Source: Prevotella sp. UBA2850
Lineage (GTDB): Bacteria; Bacteroidota; Bacteroidia; Bacteroidales; Bacteroidaceae
Length of the DNA stretch: 64,000 bases
Assembly: GCA_002350805.1 (NCBI GenBank)
Contig: DEFO01000006.1
Location: 1-64,000 of the forward strand
Direction of reading: 5' to 3'
Shown piece by piece: positions 9,048 to 16,745 of this stretch. Within the stretch, counting starts at the first letter, position 1; each line of letters begins with the position of its first letter. A program made the position numbers and the translations under genes. Under the pieces are notes generated by a model. That model did not search any database. It saw nothing but the letters and a program-made list of their open reading frames with translations, and had not been told where the DNA came from.

Positions 9048-9182
9048 CAGTAGACCCTAGACAAGTTGAGAGTTGAGAACTGAGGCGTATGATTACCTTT
9101 GGAAACGGCCGGAGGGGGCTTTAAGCTGGAGAAAAGCATCCTTAACGGAACGAAAGCAGGAGTGCAAGAGGCGGAGTATTGT

Positions 9183-9300
9183 CTACACTCCTACACTCCC
9201 ACACTCCTACACTCCTAAAAAACTTCACTCCTAAAAAGCTCCTAAAAGCTCTCCACTTCTAAAAAGCTCCTAAAAGCTCTCCGCTCCTAAAAAACTCCCC
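9183..9300. repeat. 8-base and 28-base tandem repeats behind the M3 peptidase gene
   Basis: Four copies of CTACACTC-like octamers (9183-9214). Then two nearly identical 28-base units (9226-9253 and 9254-9281, one mismatch) and a partial third to 9300. On the minus strand this directly follows the peptidase stop codon at 9316. Confidence 0.8.
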
Positions 9301-9315
9301 AAAGGAGCTCCTGGC

Positions 9316-11445
9316 TTAGAGCCCTCTGGCCTTGAGCAATGCTGAGGCATCGGGCGACTTCATTCCTGTAAAGTCGGTGAACATCTGCATGAGATCACCC
9401 GTGTTACCACGACTTAGAATCTTGTCGCGCAAGTCCTGACCCACCTCAGGCTTCAGCGGTCCGCGAGCGGCGAAGCAATCAGCGATATTCACGGCCAGCA
9501 CTTCCGTCCACAGATAACTGTAATAGCCTGCTGCATAGCCTCCTCCCCATACATGGTTAAAGTAAGACGTTGAGTAGCGTGGCGGTATCTGAGCGTTGAG
9601 CAGACCGATGTCGGCAAGAGCCTTTGTCTCGAACTCGGCAGCCTTGTCGGCGGTAGGAATCTGGTCAGTTGCGAGCATGTGCCAGGCCAGGTCGAGGCAG
9701 GTGGCTGCCAGGTTCTCGCCCAGGGCATAGGCCGTCTGGAAGTTGATGGACTTGAGCATCTTTGCCTTCAGCTCGGCAGGCATGGGCTCGCCCGTCTGGG
9801 TGTGCTTGGCAAAATGGTCGAACACCTCGGGAATGGATGCGAACGACTCGTTGAACTGCGACGGCATTTCCACGAAGTCGCGGGCAACGGCCGTACCGCT
9901 CAGCGTGTTGTATTTGCAGTTGGAGAGGATGCCGTGGAGGGCGTGTCCGAACTCATGGAACAATGTGCACACCTCGTCCCATGTGATGAGTGTGGGCTGT
10001 CCCTCGGGGGCCTTGGCATAGTTGGTGACGTTGTAGATGATGGGCAGCTGCTCGCGCAGGGTGCTCTGCTTGGCAAACGAGCTCATCCAGGCTCCGCCGC
10101 GCTTGGTGGGTCTGCGGAAGTAGTCGCTATAGAAGAGTGCCAGTGGCTTGCCGTCCTTGTCGATCACCTCGAAGACTTTCATGTCGGGATGATAGACGGG
10201 AATGTCGGTACGCTGCTTGAAGGTGAGGCCGTAGGCTCGGTTGGCGGCATAGAACACTCCGTTCTGCTGTACGCTGTCGAGGTTGAAGTAAGGCTTGACA
10301 TCATCGTCGGAGACCTCGAGCATCTCTTTCTTCATCTTGGCAGAATAGAAGAAGCGGTCGTACGGCTCCAGCTTGAAGTCGGGACCCTCGGTCTTCCGGG
10401 CATACTCCTCAATGGCTTTGGTCTCGGCATCGGCCTTGGGGGTGTAGTCCTTGATGAGCTGCTTGAGGAAGGCATAGACATTGTCGGGTGTCTTGGCCAT
10501 CGTGTTCTCGAGCGAATACTCGGCATAGTTCTTGTATCCCATGATGGCAGCCTTCTCGGCTCTCAGCTTGGCAATCTCGACGACGAGGGGGAAGGTGTTG
10601 AACTTCTCGTTGGTGCCGTCGGCCCTGTGGATAGAAGCCTCGAAGACCTTCCTACGCAGGTCGCGGTTCTGCAGATTGGTGAGCAGCGCCTGCTGGGTGG
10701 TGTTCACGATGACGATGCAATAAGGTGCCTTGCCTCCGCGGCTCTCGGCGTCGGCCTTGCATTGTGCGATGTCGGCCTCGCTCAATCCTGCCAGATCGTC
10801 TTTATTGTCCACCCACACGGCAGCATTGTTGGTGGCATCGGGCAGCAGGTCGCCCCATTGCTGCTGGAGTTCGGAGATGCGCATGTTGATTTCCTTCATC
10901 CGTGCCATCTTGTCTTCGGGCAACAAGGCTCCGGCACGCACAAACTTCTTATAGACCTCCTCGAGCAGTTTCTGGTCCTCGCCCGTGAGTTTCTCGTGCT
11001 CGTTGTCGTAGACCGTCTTGATACGTTCGAAGAGCTGCTTGTTGAAACTGATCTCGTTGGCCAGTTCGGTGAGCAGCGGTGTCACCTTCTTCTCGGTGTT
11101 GGCAATCTCGGGCGTCTTGTCGGCGCTGCATAGGCTGCTGAAGACACTCTCCACGCGGTCGAGCAGGCGTCCGCTCTCGGCATAGGCAACGATGGTATTC
11201 TCGAAGGTGGGCGCCTCCTGGCTCTCTACAATCGCCTTGATGATGCTGCGCTGGTCGTCGATGGCCGCCTTGATGGCAGGCAGATAGTCGGTAGGCTTGA
11301 TCTTGCTGAAGTCGGGTGCTCCGAAGGGCAGTTCGCTGGGCTGGAGCAAGGGGTTTTCAGACGTTCCTGCTTCGTTGCAGGCGGTAAGTTGCATCATAGC
11401 CGATACGATGGCAATAGAAGTCATAACTCTTACGATTTTCATCAT
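9316..11445 (-). CDS. dcp: M3-family peptidyl-dipeptidase (Dcp-like) lipoprotein
   Basis: Zinc metallopeptidase that removes dipeptides from the C-terminus of peptides or cleaves short peptides. The 709-residue length fits Dcp. The catalytic zinc motif HEFGH is at residues 497-501, with FVEMPSQF about 25 residues on supplying the third zinc ligand (Glu526). The C-terminal domain keeps the conserved SYFNHVWGGGYAAGYYSYLW motif. The N-terminus has a signal sequence with LTAC, so it is probably a lipoprotein facing the periplasm. The start is ATGATG. It lies 30 bases behind the M18 gene on the same strand, so the two peptidases are probably co-transcribed. Confidence 0.92.
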   Translation of the reverse strand: MMKIVRVMTSIAIVSAMMQLTACNEAGTSENPLLQPSELPFGAPDFSKIKPTDYLPAIKAAIDDQRSIIKAIVESQEAPTFENTIVAYAESGRLLDRVESVFSSLCSADKTPEIANTEKKVTPLLTELANEISFNKQLFERIKTVYDNEHEKLTGEDQKLLEEVYKKFVRAGALLPEDKMARMKEINMRISELQQQWGDLLPDATNNAAVWVDNKDDLAGLSEADIAQCKADAESRGGKAPYCIVIVNTTQQALLTNLQNRDLRRKVFEASIHRADGTNEKFNTFPLVVEIAKLRAEKAAIMGYKNYAEYSLENTMAKTPDNVYAFLKQLIKDYTPKADAETKAIEEYARKTEGPDFKLEPYDRFFYSAKMKKEMLEVSDDDVKPYFNLDSVQQNGVFYAANRAYGLTFKQRTDIPVYHPDMKVFEVIDKDGKPLALFYSDYFRRPTKRGGAWMSSFAKQSTLREQLPIIYNVTNYAKAPEGQPTLITWDEVCTLFHEFGHALHGILSNCKYNTLSGTAVARDFVEMPSQFNESFASIPEVFDHFAKHTQTGEPMPAELKAKMLKSINFQTAYALGENLAATCLDLAWHMLATDQIPTADKAAEFETKALADIGLLNAQIPPRYSTSYFNHVWGGGYAAGYYSYLWTEVLAVNIADCFAARGPLKPEVGQDLRDKILSRGNTGDLMQMFTDFTGMKSPDASALLKARGL

Positions 11446-11475
11446 CTTGTTTTGTTTTTGAGGGTTAATATTTTT

Positions 11476-12771
11476 CTAACTGAAGAATTGCGTGAAGGCC
11501 TTGACACAATACAGATGGTCGGCAGTGCTTCCGGTCTCGCGGCAGCTGTGCATGGCCAGTATGCCGTTGCCCATGTCGACTCCGCGCAAGGGGATGGAAG
11601 ACGCCAGGATATTGCCCAAAGTGCTTCCGCCAGCCACATCGCTATGGTTGACGAACCGCTGACAGGGCACGCCTGCCTTGCGGCAAATCTCGGCGAAGAT
11701 GGCGGCAGAGACGGCATCGCTGGCATACTTCTGGGCTGCATTGAACTTGATGACGGGACCGCCGCCCAGCACGGGATGGTTGGTGGGGTCGAACTTCTCG
11801 GTGTAGTTGGGGTGCAAGGCGTGCGCATTATCGGCAGAAACCATGAATGCTCGCTCTACGGCCTGGCTGAAAGCCTCGGGTGAGCCGCCCTGTGCCAAGG
11901 CGATGCGGTTGATGATGGAGGCGAGGAAGGGACTGCCTGCACCCTGCTTGGTCTGCGAGCCGGTCTCCTCGTTGTCGAAGATGGCCAGCACTTTCGTGAC
12001 TGCACTCTTGCCACTGCCCAGCAAGGCCTCCAGTCCGGCAAAGCACATCGACAAGTCGTCGAGGCGGCCGGAGGAGATGAACTCGTTGTGAACACCGAAG
12101 GTGCAAGCCGGCGTGGCGTCGGCCAGATAGAGGTCGAAGTCGAGGATGTCCTCACGCTTCACGGGCTGCTGCCTGTTCAGTTCCTCGAGAATCACATTCA
12201 TCAGCATGTTGCCTTTCTCCAGCTCATCGCTGACAATGCCCAGCAGGGGCAGCACGTCTTTCTGCTTGCTGAGCTTCACGCCGTCGTTCACCTGCCGGTT
12301 GAAGTGAATGGCCAGGTTGCTGATTTGCAACAGGGGCCGCTTCACATGCATGAGCAGGGTCTGCGGGGTGTACTCGTCCTTGCCCCTGACAATGACCCTT
12401 CCGGCAAGCGTCAACGGACGGTCGAACCATGTCGACATGATAGGACCTCCATACACTTCAGTGTTGAGCTTGACGATACCGCCCTCGCATGGCATCTCGG
12501 CATTGGGCTTGACGCGGAAGGTGGGCGAGTCGCAATGGGCGCAAATCATGTGGAAGCCTGCATCGGCAAGGGGTTTGGAACCTATCTCGAAGGCATAGAC
12601 CGACGAGTCGTTCTTCGTCACAAAGAACTTATCGCCAGCAGCCACCTTTCCCAGCGGCTCACACGGATTCACACGGCGGTAGCCGGCTTTCTCCAACTCT
12701 TCGACAAGGTTTCTAACGGCCAGGAAATTCACTGGCGATGCATTCAGGAAATTCAGTAATCTATTGATCAT
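11476..12771 (-). CDS. M18-family aminopeptidase
   Basis: Cytoplasmic dinuclear-zinc aminopeptidase releasing N-terminal residues from peptides (aspartyl aminopeptidase/PepC-like family). It has 431 residues and no signal sequence. Metal- and active-site regions visible include MICAHCDSPTFRVKP, FDNEETGSQTKQGAGSP and the C-terminal FVNHSDVAGGSTLGN; the nearby MGNGILAMHSCRETG is also typical. It is upstream gene of a pair with the M3 peptidase, suggesting a peptide-catabolism unit. A weak -7 match (TACCTATG) lies at 12798-12805 on the minus strand. Confidence 0.93.
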   Translation of the reverse strand: MINRLLNFLNASPVNFLAVRNLVEELEKAGYRRVNPCEPLGKVAAGDKFFVTKNDSSVYAFEIGSKPLADAGFHMICAHCDSPTFRVKPNAEMPCEGGIVKLNTEVYGGPIMSTWFDRPLTLAGRVIVRGKDEYTPQTLLMHVKRPLLQISNLAIHFNRQVNDGVKLSKQKDVLPLLGIVSDELEKGNMLMNVILEELNRQQPVKREDILDFDLYLADATPACTFGVHNEFISSGRLDDLSMCFAGLEALLGSGKSAVTKVLAIFDNEETGSQTKQGAGSPFLASIINRIALAQGGSPEAFSQAVERAFMVSADNAHALHPNYTEKFDPTNHPVLGGGPVIKFNAAQKYASDAVSAAIFAEICRKAGVPCQRFVNHSDVAGGSTLGNILASSIPLRGVDMGNGILAMHSCRETGSTADHLYCVKAFTQFFS

Positions 12772-12804
12772 TGTTCTTATCTTTTCTTTCTGTTCAACAT
12801 AGGT

Positions 12805-12955
12805 AAATTAACGGGGGAAGTTACTTCTTCAAAGCAACAAGGAAGCCATTTCTTCTAAGCAACGAGGAAGCCTACTTCGTTGAATCAACGGGGAAGCCTA
12901 CTTCTTTGAATCAACGAGAAGGCCATTTCATTAAATCAACGAGAAGGCCACATCC
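12805..12955 (-). repeat. 25/26-base tandem array growing out of the deoD 3' end
   Basis: Read on the minus strand, the last codons of the phosphorylase gene and its stop (12931-12933) form the first unit, about GGCCTTCTCGTTGATT followed by TAATGAAAT. About five more copies follow with units of 25 or 26 bases, each keeping GGCTTC and CGTTGATT-like cores. The gene end and the array are therefore one continuous repeat. Confidence 0.85.
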
Positions 12956-13638
12956 ATCATTTTCGTGAACGTTGTCTGACGCTCCTCAGCAGTAGTCTCC
13001 TCGCCCGTGATGATATGGTCGGAGATGGTGCAAATGGTCAGCGCCCTCTTCCCTGCCCTCGCGGCATTCAGATAGAGAGCGGGCGCTTCCATCTCGATGG
13101 CCAGCACGCCCATCGACATCCACTTGTCGTTGTGAGAGTGCTCTTTGTAGAAGATGTCCGACGAGAACACATTGCCCACCTTGTAGCGGTAACCCAGGCG
13201 CTCGCACGTCTCTGCTGCTCCGCGCAGCAAGCTGAAGTCGGCAATCGGCGCATAGGTGCCGGGCAGTTCGAACTGAGAAGCATAGTTGGAGTCGGTGCAG
13301 GCACCCATGGCCAGCACCAGGTCGCCCACGTGCAGGTCCTCTTGCAAAGCACCAGCCGATCCAACGCGGATGATGGTGTCGACGTCGTAGAAGTTGAAGA
13401 GTTCGTAGGTATAAATACCAATGGAGGGAATGCCCATGCCATGTCCCATCACACTCACCGGCTTGCCCTGATAGGTGCCTGTGTAGCCCAGCATGCCACG
13501 CACCTGGTTGAACAACACGGGATTCTCGAGGAATCTCTCAGCCATGAACTTGGCGCGCAACGGGTCGCCGGCCATAATCACAGTTTTGGCTATCTCGCCA
13601 GCTTGGGCCCCAATGTGGGGAGTAGGTGTTTTTGCCAT
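12931..13638 (-). CDS. deoD: Purine-nucleoside phosphorylase, DeoD type
   Basis: Hexameric cytoplasmic enzyme that phosphorolyses purine (deoxy)nucleosides to base and (deoxy)ribose 1-phosphate. The start is the ATG at 13638, giving 235 residues beginning MAKTPTPHIGA; a longer frame to 13710 would run through the promoter and is rejected. Family motifs: phosphate-binding VIMAGDPLRAKF near the N-terminus, GHGMGIPSIGIYTYEL, IRVGSAGALQ, and the substrate loop LAIEMEAPALY. Monocistronic by context, with its own strong promoter. The final codons are the first unit of a tandem array. Confidence 0.95.
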   Translation of the reverse strand: MAKTPTPHIGAQAGEIAKTVIMAGDPLRAKFMAERFLENPVLFNQVRGMLGYTGTYQGKPVSVMGHGMGIPSIGIYTYELFNFYDVDTIIRVGSAGALQEDLHVGDLVLAMGACTDSNYASQFELPGTYAPIADFSLLRGAAETCERLGYRYKVGNVFSSDIFYKEHSHNDKWMSMGVLAIEMEAPALYLNAARAGKRALTICTISDHIITGEETTAEERQTTFTKMMDVAFSLI

Positions 13639-13679
13639 AATGAACGTTTTTATAGTATTAAACAATTTTCTTCTGTTCG

Positions 13680-13711
13680 CAAAGATAGGAAAAATCGGCC
13701 AATATGCCAAA
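13680..13711 (-). promoter_or_regulatory. deoD promoter, TTTG-N20-TATCTTTG
   Basis: On the minus strand the -33 box TTTG (plus-strand CAAA at 13708-13711) is 20 bases from TATCTTTG (13680-13687), about 42 bases before the DeoD ATG. This is a full consensus match. Confidence 0.75.
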
Positions 13712-13809
13712 TTTATTTTCTCCGAACCACTTCACGACAGACTTCCTCACCTCTATCATACAATGAAGTACCTTATTTATATATAGCGTCCGTCGACGCA
13801 AAACAGGGT

Positions 13810-13897
13810 CGTAAGCCAGTGAGAAACACGAAGAAAGAGGCAGAAAAGAGAGACGTAAGCTAGTGAGAAACAGAAAGAAAGAGGCAGAAAAGAGGCG
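13810..13897. repeat. 44-base direct repeat, 2 copies
   Basis: Copies at 13810-13853 and 13854-13897, both starting CGTAAGC and containing GTGAGAAACA and AAGAGGCAGAAAAGAG. They differ at a handful of positions. They sit in the 355-base gap between the divergent deoD and lipoprotein genes; the rest of the gap holds only the two promoters. Confidence 0.8.
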
Positions 13898-13947
13898 TTT
13901 GATGTTAAAAATAATAAACAAAAAGTACACTCTATTGGTAAAAAAAC

Positions 13948-13955
13948 TATATTTG
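13948..13955 (+). promoter_or_regulatory. -7 element TATATTTG for the lipoprotein gene
   Basis: TATATTTG matches TAnnTTTG and lies 38 bases before the lipoprotein ATG. No TTTG box at the usual distance. Confidence 0.5.
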
Positions 13956-13993
13956 CAGAAATTTTTATATTCTAATCATTAAAATTATTTATT

Positions 13994-14668
13994 ATGAAAA
14001 AACTTTTCGTTTTGGCTATTGCAGCTCTTGCAATGACATTTGTAAGCTGTGGCAACAAAGCAAAGGCTCCCGAAGCCGAAGTAGTAGACACCGTAGCAGT
14101 GGCTGATGCAGCAGCAGAGGCTGAGGCAACCATCAATGCCCTCGCAGAGAACCTTGAGAGCAAAGACTTGAATGCTTTCCAGACCGCCCTGGAGGCCGTG
14201 AAGGCAAAGGTGGCCGAGTTCCTGGCCAACAATCCTGCTATTGCTCAGGAGTATCTTTCTAAGGTTCAGGGCTTCCTGAAGGAGAATGCCGACAAGATCA
14301 AGGAGTTTGTAGGTGGAAACGCTGCCGTTGCAACATTGGTTGACGGTATTGGTGCTATTCCTTCTGAGACTATTGAGAAGCTCACTGGTGCTACCGACGC
14401 TCTGAAGGCTCTTGGTATTGACGCTGCTGCTGTTGCTGGCAACGCTGTTGAGGGTGCCAAGGATGCTGCCGCCAACGCAGTTGAGGGTGCTGTAGAAGGT
14501 GCAAAAGACGCCGTTGAGGGTGCCAAGGATGCTGCTGCCAACGCTGTTGACAACGCCAAGAACGCTGCTGCCGAGAAGGCTAACGCTGCCGTTGAGGACG
14601 CTAAGGCTAAGACAGGTGCTGCCATCGACAAGGCTGCTGCTGACACCAAGAAGAAGCTGGGTCTCTAA
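13994..14668 (+). CDS. Alanine-rich, LEA-like helical lipoprotein of unknown function
   Basis: A 224-residue predicted lipoprotein with lipobox VSC and Cys19. Residues 20-145 are Ala/Glu/Lys-rich helix without a domain I recognise. Residues about 148-215 are built of repeating segments such as NAVEGAKDAAANAVEGA and DAVEGAKDAAANAVDNAKN. These 11-residue-like amphipathic helix repeats resemble LEA/apolipoprotein-type or YtxH-like sequences. It may be a stress or envelope-associated protein; this is inference from composition only. Single gene with its own promoter and a strong terminator about 105 bases downstream. Its stop codon is repeated in a 22-base array. Confidence 0.8.
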   Translation: MKKLFVLAIAALAMTFVSCGNKAKAPEAEVVDTVAVADAAAEAEATINALAENLESKDLNAFQTALEAVKAKVAEFLANNPAIAQEYLSKVQGFLKENADKIKEFVGGNAAVATLVDGIGAIPSETIEKLTGATDALKALGIDAAAVAGNAVEGAKDAAANAVEGAVEGAKDAVEGAKDAAANAVDNAKNAAAEKANAAVEDAKAKTGAAIDKAAADTKKKLGL

Positions 14669-14724
14669 TTAGAATGAGCCGAGGCTCTAATAAGAATGAG
14701 CCAGGTCTCTAATAAGAATGAGCC
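14659..14724 (+). repeat. 22-base tandem array including the lipoprotein stop, 3 copies
   Basis: Units at 14659-14680, 14681-14702 and 14703-14724. Each has the form GGTCTCTAATAAGAATGAGC with small changes, and each retains the TAA. The first unit contains the last codons and stop of the gene. Confidence 0.85.
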
Positions 14725-14773
14725 GGCTCAACTATTGAGCATATTGAGCAATATCATATTCAACACCATAAAG

Positions 14774-14803
14774 AAAGGTCGCCCACAATGAGCGACCTTT
14801 TTT
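14774..14803. terminator. Rho-independent terminator, probably bidirectional
   Basis: AAAGGTCGC (14774-14782) pairs with GCGACCTTT (14792-14800) around a 9-base loop and is followed by more T. An A-rich left flank makes it usable on the minus strand for the convergent DUF4293 operon as well. Confidence 0.85.
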
Positions 14804-14867
14804 ATTTGCTGTCTGTGATGGAATCACTCCCGGCGACAGACGAATACCGAGGGGTGTCCTGATCACG

Positions 14868-14975
14868 TTATCTGATTCTGTCTGCTGCTCATACGAGAGC
14901 TTCTTATCAGTTTCTGTCAGCTGCTCGAACGAGAGCCACTTATCTGATTCTGTCTGCTGCTCTCACGAGTGCCTC
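14868..14975 (-). repeat. 36-base tandem array including the DUF4293 stop, 3 copies
   Basis: Three exact-length 36-base units at 14940-14975 (coding, ending in the gene's own stop), 14904-14939 and 14868-14903. On the minus strand each ends GAGCAGCAGACAGAATCAG followed by ATAA or a close variant, so every copy carries the TAA. This is the clearest stop-containing array in the window. Confidence 0.9.
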
Positions 14976-15389
14976 GTCGGCCAGTATTGCCTTGCGAGCC
15001 ATGACATATAGAATCATGGAAACCAAGGGAAGAACCGCCGCAAAGGACGGGTGGAAATCGCCATAGGCGAGCACCTGACTGAAAACAACATACACCACAT
15101 ACCATCCCAGGCAGAGCAACACGTTGAAAAGACAGAAACGAGCCTGTCCCTTGCGGTTGTGGTAGCTGAAAATGGCTGCAATGCAGATGGGGAGCGTGAC
15201 CAGCAGGATGGCGAACAAAGCCCACACGGCAAAGTTGTGCGCCCCGTTAGGCTCCACCACCCAGAGGTTATACATGCTCATGTCGGCTCCCATGCCCTGA
15301 GGAGTGAAGCTTCCCACGGGAAGGCACAGACAAACCACGGTGCAGATGAAAGCCAGCAGCATGAAAAGAGTTTGCTTGCGCTGAATCAT
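14940..15389 (-). CDS. DUF4293 family inner-membrane protein
   Basis: A 149-residue protein with four hydrophobic segments (about 7-28, 52-75, 84-108, 115-132) and the family's usual start MIQRKQTLFMLLAF. DUF4293 is found next to rpoZ in Bacteroidota; its function is unknown. It is last gene of the bamD-rpoZ-DUF4293 operon, 12 bases behind rpoZ. The C-terminal ten codons and stop are the first unit of a 36-base tandem repeat. Confidence 0.85.
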   Translation of the reverse strand: MIQRKQTLFMLLAFICTVVCLCLPVGSFTPQGMGADMSMYNLWVVEPNGAHNFAVWALFAILLVTLPICIAAIFSYHNRKGQARFCLFNVLLCLGWYVVYVVFSQVLAYGDFHPSFAAVLPLVSMILYVMARKAILADEALVRAADRIR

Positions 15390-15401
15390 AGTTCCACTCG
15401 C

Positions 15402-15728
15402 TTATTTGTTATCCTTTGAGGGATCGCGGAAATAGACATTCCCGTCGATGAACTCCTGAGTGGCCAGCAGCGACGGCTTGGGCAATTTCTCGTAGTAGCG
15501 CGAAATCTCAATCTGCTCACGATTCTCGAAAACCTCCTCCAGACTGTCATTATAAGAGGCAAACTCAGCGAGCTTCTTGCTGAGGTCTTGTTTGATTTCC
15601 ACTGAAATCTGATTGGCACGCTTGGCGATGATGGCTACACTCTCGTAGATGTTTCCTGTTTCATCGCATAAATCCATAATGTTGCGTGTAACGGTGTTAA
15701 CCGGTGCTTTTGACTTCTTGTAATCCAT
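15402..15728 (-). CDS. rpoZ: Bacteroidota-type RNA polymerase omega subunit (Rpb6-like)
   Basis: A 108-residue protein starting MDYKKSKAPVNTVTRNIMDL, then TGNIYESVAIIAKRANQISV, which is the omega/Rpb6 helix region that clamps the beta-prime C-terminus. The C-terminal PSLLATQEFIDGNVYFRDP is typical of the Bacteroidota form. It helps assemble RNA polymerase. It lies between bamD (28-base gap) and DUF4293 (12-base gap), an arrangement known from related genomes. Confidence 0.88.
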   Translation of the reverse strand: MDYKKSKAPVNTVTRNIMDLCDETGNIYESVAIIAKRANQISVEIKQDLSKKLAEFASYNDSLEEVFENREQIEISRYYEKLPKPSLLATQEFIDGNVYFRDPSKDNK

Positions 15729-15756
15729 AAAAAGTTGACTAAAATATAATTGTTTT

Positions 15757-16611
15757 TTATTCTGTTATTGCATTGTTGTCATCCGAGCTTTCGCCGGTGT
15801 ATTTCTTGCAGCGGCTGATATATTTCTCTGCCAGCGACTTGTCTTTCGAATCAGGATACTCGTTGATAAAACCATAGCACTCATCCTCTGCATCGCGGTA
15901 GCGCTCCATGCGCTTTGCCTCGGTACTGTTCTCAGCCAGCTCGAACTTGCTTTTCATGATGAGCAGGGCAAAATCCTCACGCTGCTTGCTATAGGGATAG
16001 TCCTTCAAGGCATTCTGGGCCGTCACAATGCAAGCCTCGTAGTTGCTTCCGCCCAACGAGCAGTTGCCGAAGTAAGTGCCTAAGTTATAGTAGAGTTGCG
16101 CCGACAGCAGTTCTTTGGTCACCAGCTTGTTTTGCAGGTCGAACATGCGGTACTGCGCCTGCCTTTTGTTCTTCGCATCGGGGAAACGGTCAAGATACTC
16201 TTGATAGGCAGCAATGGCAGCTACCGTGGGCGACTGGTCGAGGCGTGGCTCGGGCGTGCTCTCGAAGAGGCTCTCACCCACATAGTAGGAGGCCAGCTCG
16301 GCATAGATGCCCTTGGGGTACGACTGGCAATACTTGCGGAAGGTAGCCGAGGCCATCTCGTAGTCCTTTGCCAGGAACTGGGCCATGCCCAGCATGTAGA
16401 GACAGTCCTGGGCGTTCTCCGTTCCCTTCATGGGAATCACCAGCTGGTCGAGCAAGGTGATGGCGCGCTGATATTTGCCATTGGCAAAGCACTCCTTAGC
16501 GTATTCGTATTTATAGTCGTTATCTTGGCTCTTAAACACCTGGTTGAACTCATGTGCGCAACCCGAAAAGAGCACAATAGTGCATATAGAGATCAGAATA
16601 ATTTTCTTCAT
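15757..16611 (-). CDS. bamD: Outer membrane protein assembly factor BamD
   Basis: A 284-residue lipoprotein (lipobox FSGC, Cys18) made of TPR-like repeats, for example EYAKECFANGKYQRAITLLD and AKDYEMASATFRKYCQSYPK. BamD is the essential lipoprotein of the BAM complex that inserts beta-barrels such as the SusC proteins of this window. First gene of a three-gene operon with rpoZ and DUF4293, divergent from uvrB. Confidence 0.9.
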   Translation of the reverse strand: MKKIILISICTIVLFSGCAHEFNQVFKSQDNDYKYEYAKECFANGKYQRAITLLDQLVIPMKGTENAQDCLYMLGMAQFLAKDYEMASATFRKYCQSYPKGIYAELASYYVGESLFESTPEPRLDQSPTVAAIAAYQEYLDRFPDAKNKRQAQYRMFDLQNKLVTKELLSAQLYYNLGTYFGNCSLGGSNYEACIVTAQNALKDYPYSKQREDFALLIMKSKFELAENSTEAKRMERYRDAEDECYGFINEYPDSKDKSLAEKYISRCKKYTGESSDDNNAITE

Positions 16612-16638
16612 GTTCTTTCAATTTTCCGAAATTCGTCG

Positions 16639-16669
16639 CAAAATTACACATTATTCTAATAATGACAAA
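16639..16669 (-). promoter_or_regulatory. bamD promoter, TTTG-N19-TAATTTTG
   Basis: Minus-strand TTTG (CAAA at 16666-16669) and TAATTTTG (16639-16646) are separated by 19 bases, and the ATG follows 28 bases later. Full consensus match. Confidence 0.75.
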
Positions 16670-16731
16670 ATGAAGTATACGTTTTTTTGCAAAAAAATGC
16701 TGAAAGTGTACATATATTACGATGTTTTTAG

Positions 16732-16739
16732 TATTTTTG
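16732..16739 (+). promoter_or_regulatory. -7 element TATTTTTG for uvrB
   Basis: TATTTTTG ends only 6 bases before the uvrB ATG at 16746, so transcription would start at or very near the start codon (leaderless or nearly so). This supports choosing that ATG over the in-frame ATG at 16722, which would lie upstream of the promoter. Confidence 0.5.
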
Positions 16740-16745
16740 CACTCT

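Larger units (their letters stand above)
7726..9315. other. 1.6-kb gene-free region rich in repeats
   Basis: Between the convergent GH43 gene and the M3 peptidase gene I find no convincing coding sequence in any frame. It holds, in order: a 25-base tandem array, divergent orphan promoter-like sites, a large AT-rich dyad element, a hairpin, an 18-base perfect palindrome, CTGTG-type degenerate repeats, another orphan promoter, and an array of 8- and 28-base repeats. It may be the scar of a lost element or gene. The piecemeal repeats argue against a recently intact gene. Confidence 0.7.

Noticed and set aside
7726..9315. Transposon or prophage remnant proven by sequence
   Set aside because: No transposase or integrase fragment, terminal inverted repeats or target duplication could be recognised; only the dyad element remains suggestive.
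13639..13710. N-terminal extension of DeoD
   Set aside because: The extension would be encoded across the promoter, and DeoD proteins start near the MAKTPTPHIGA sequence.
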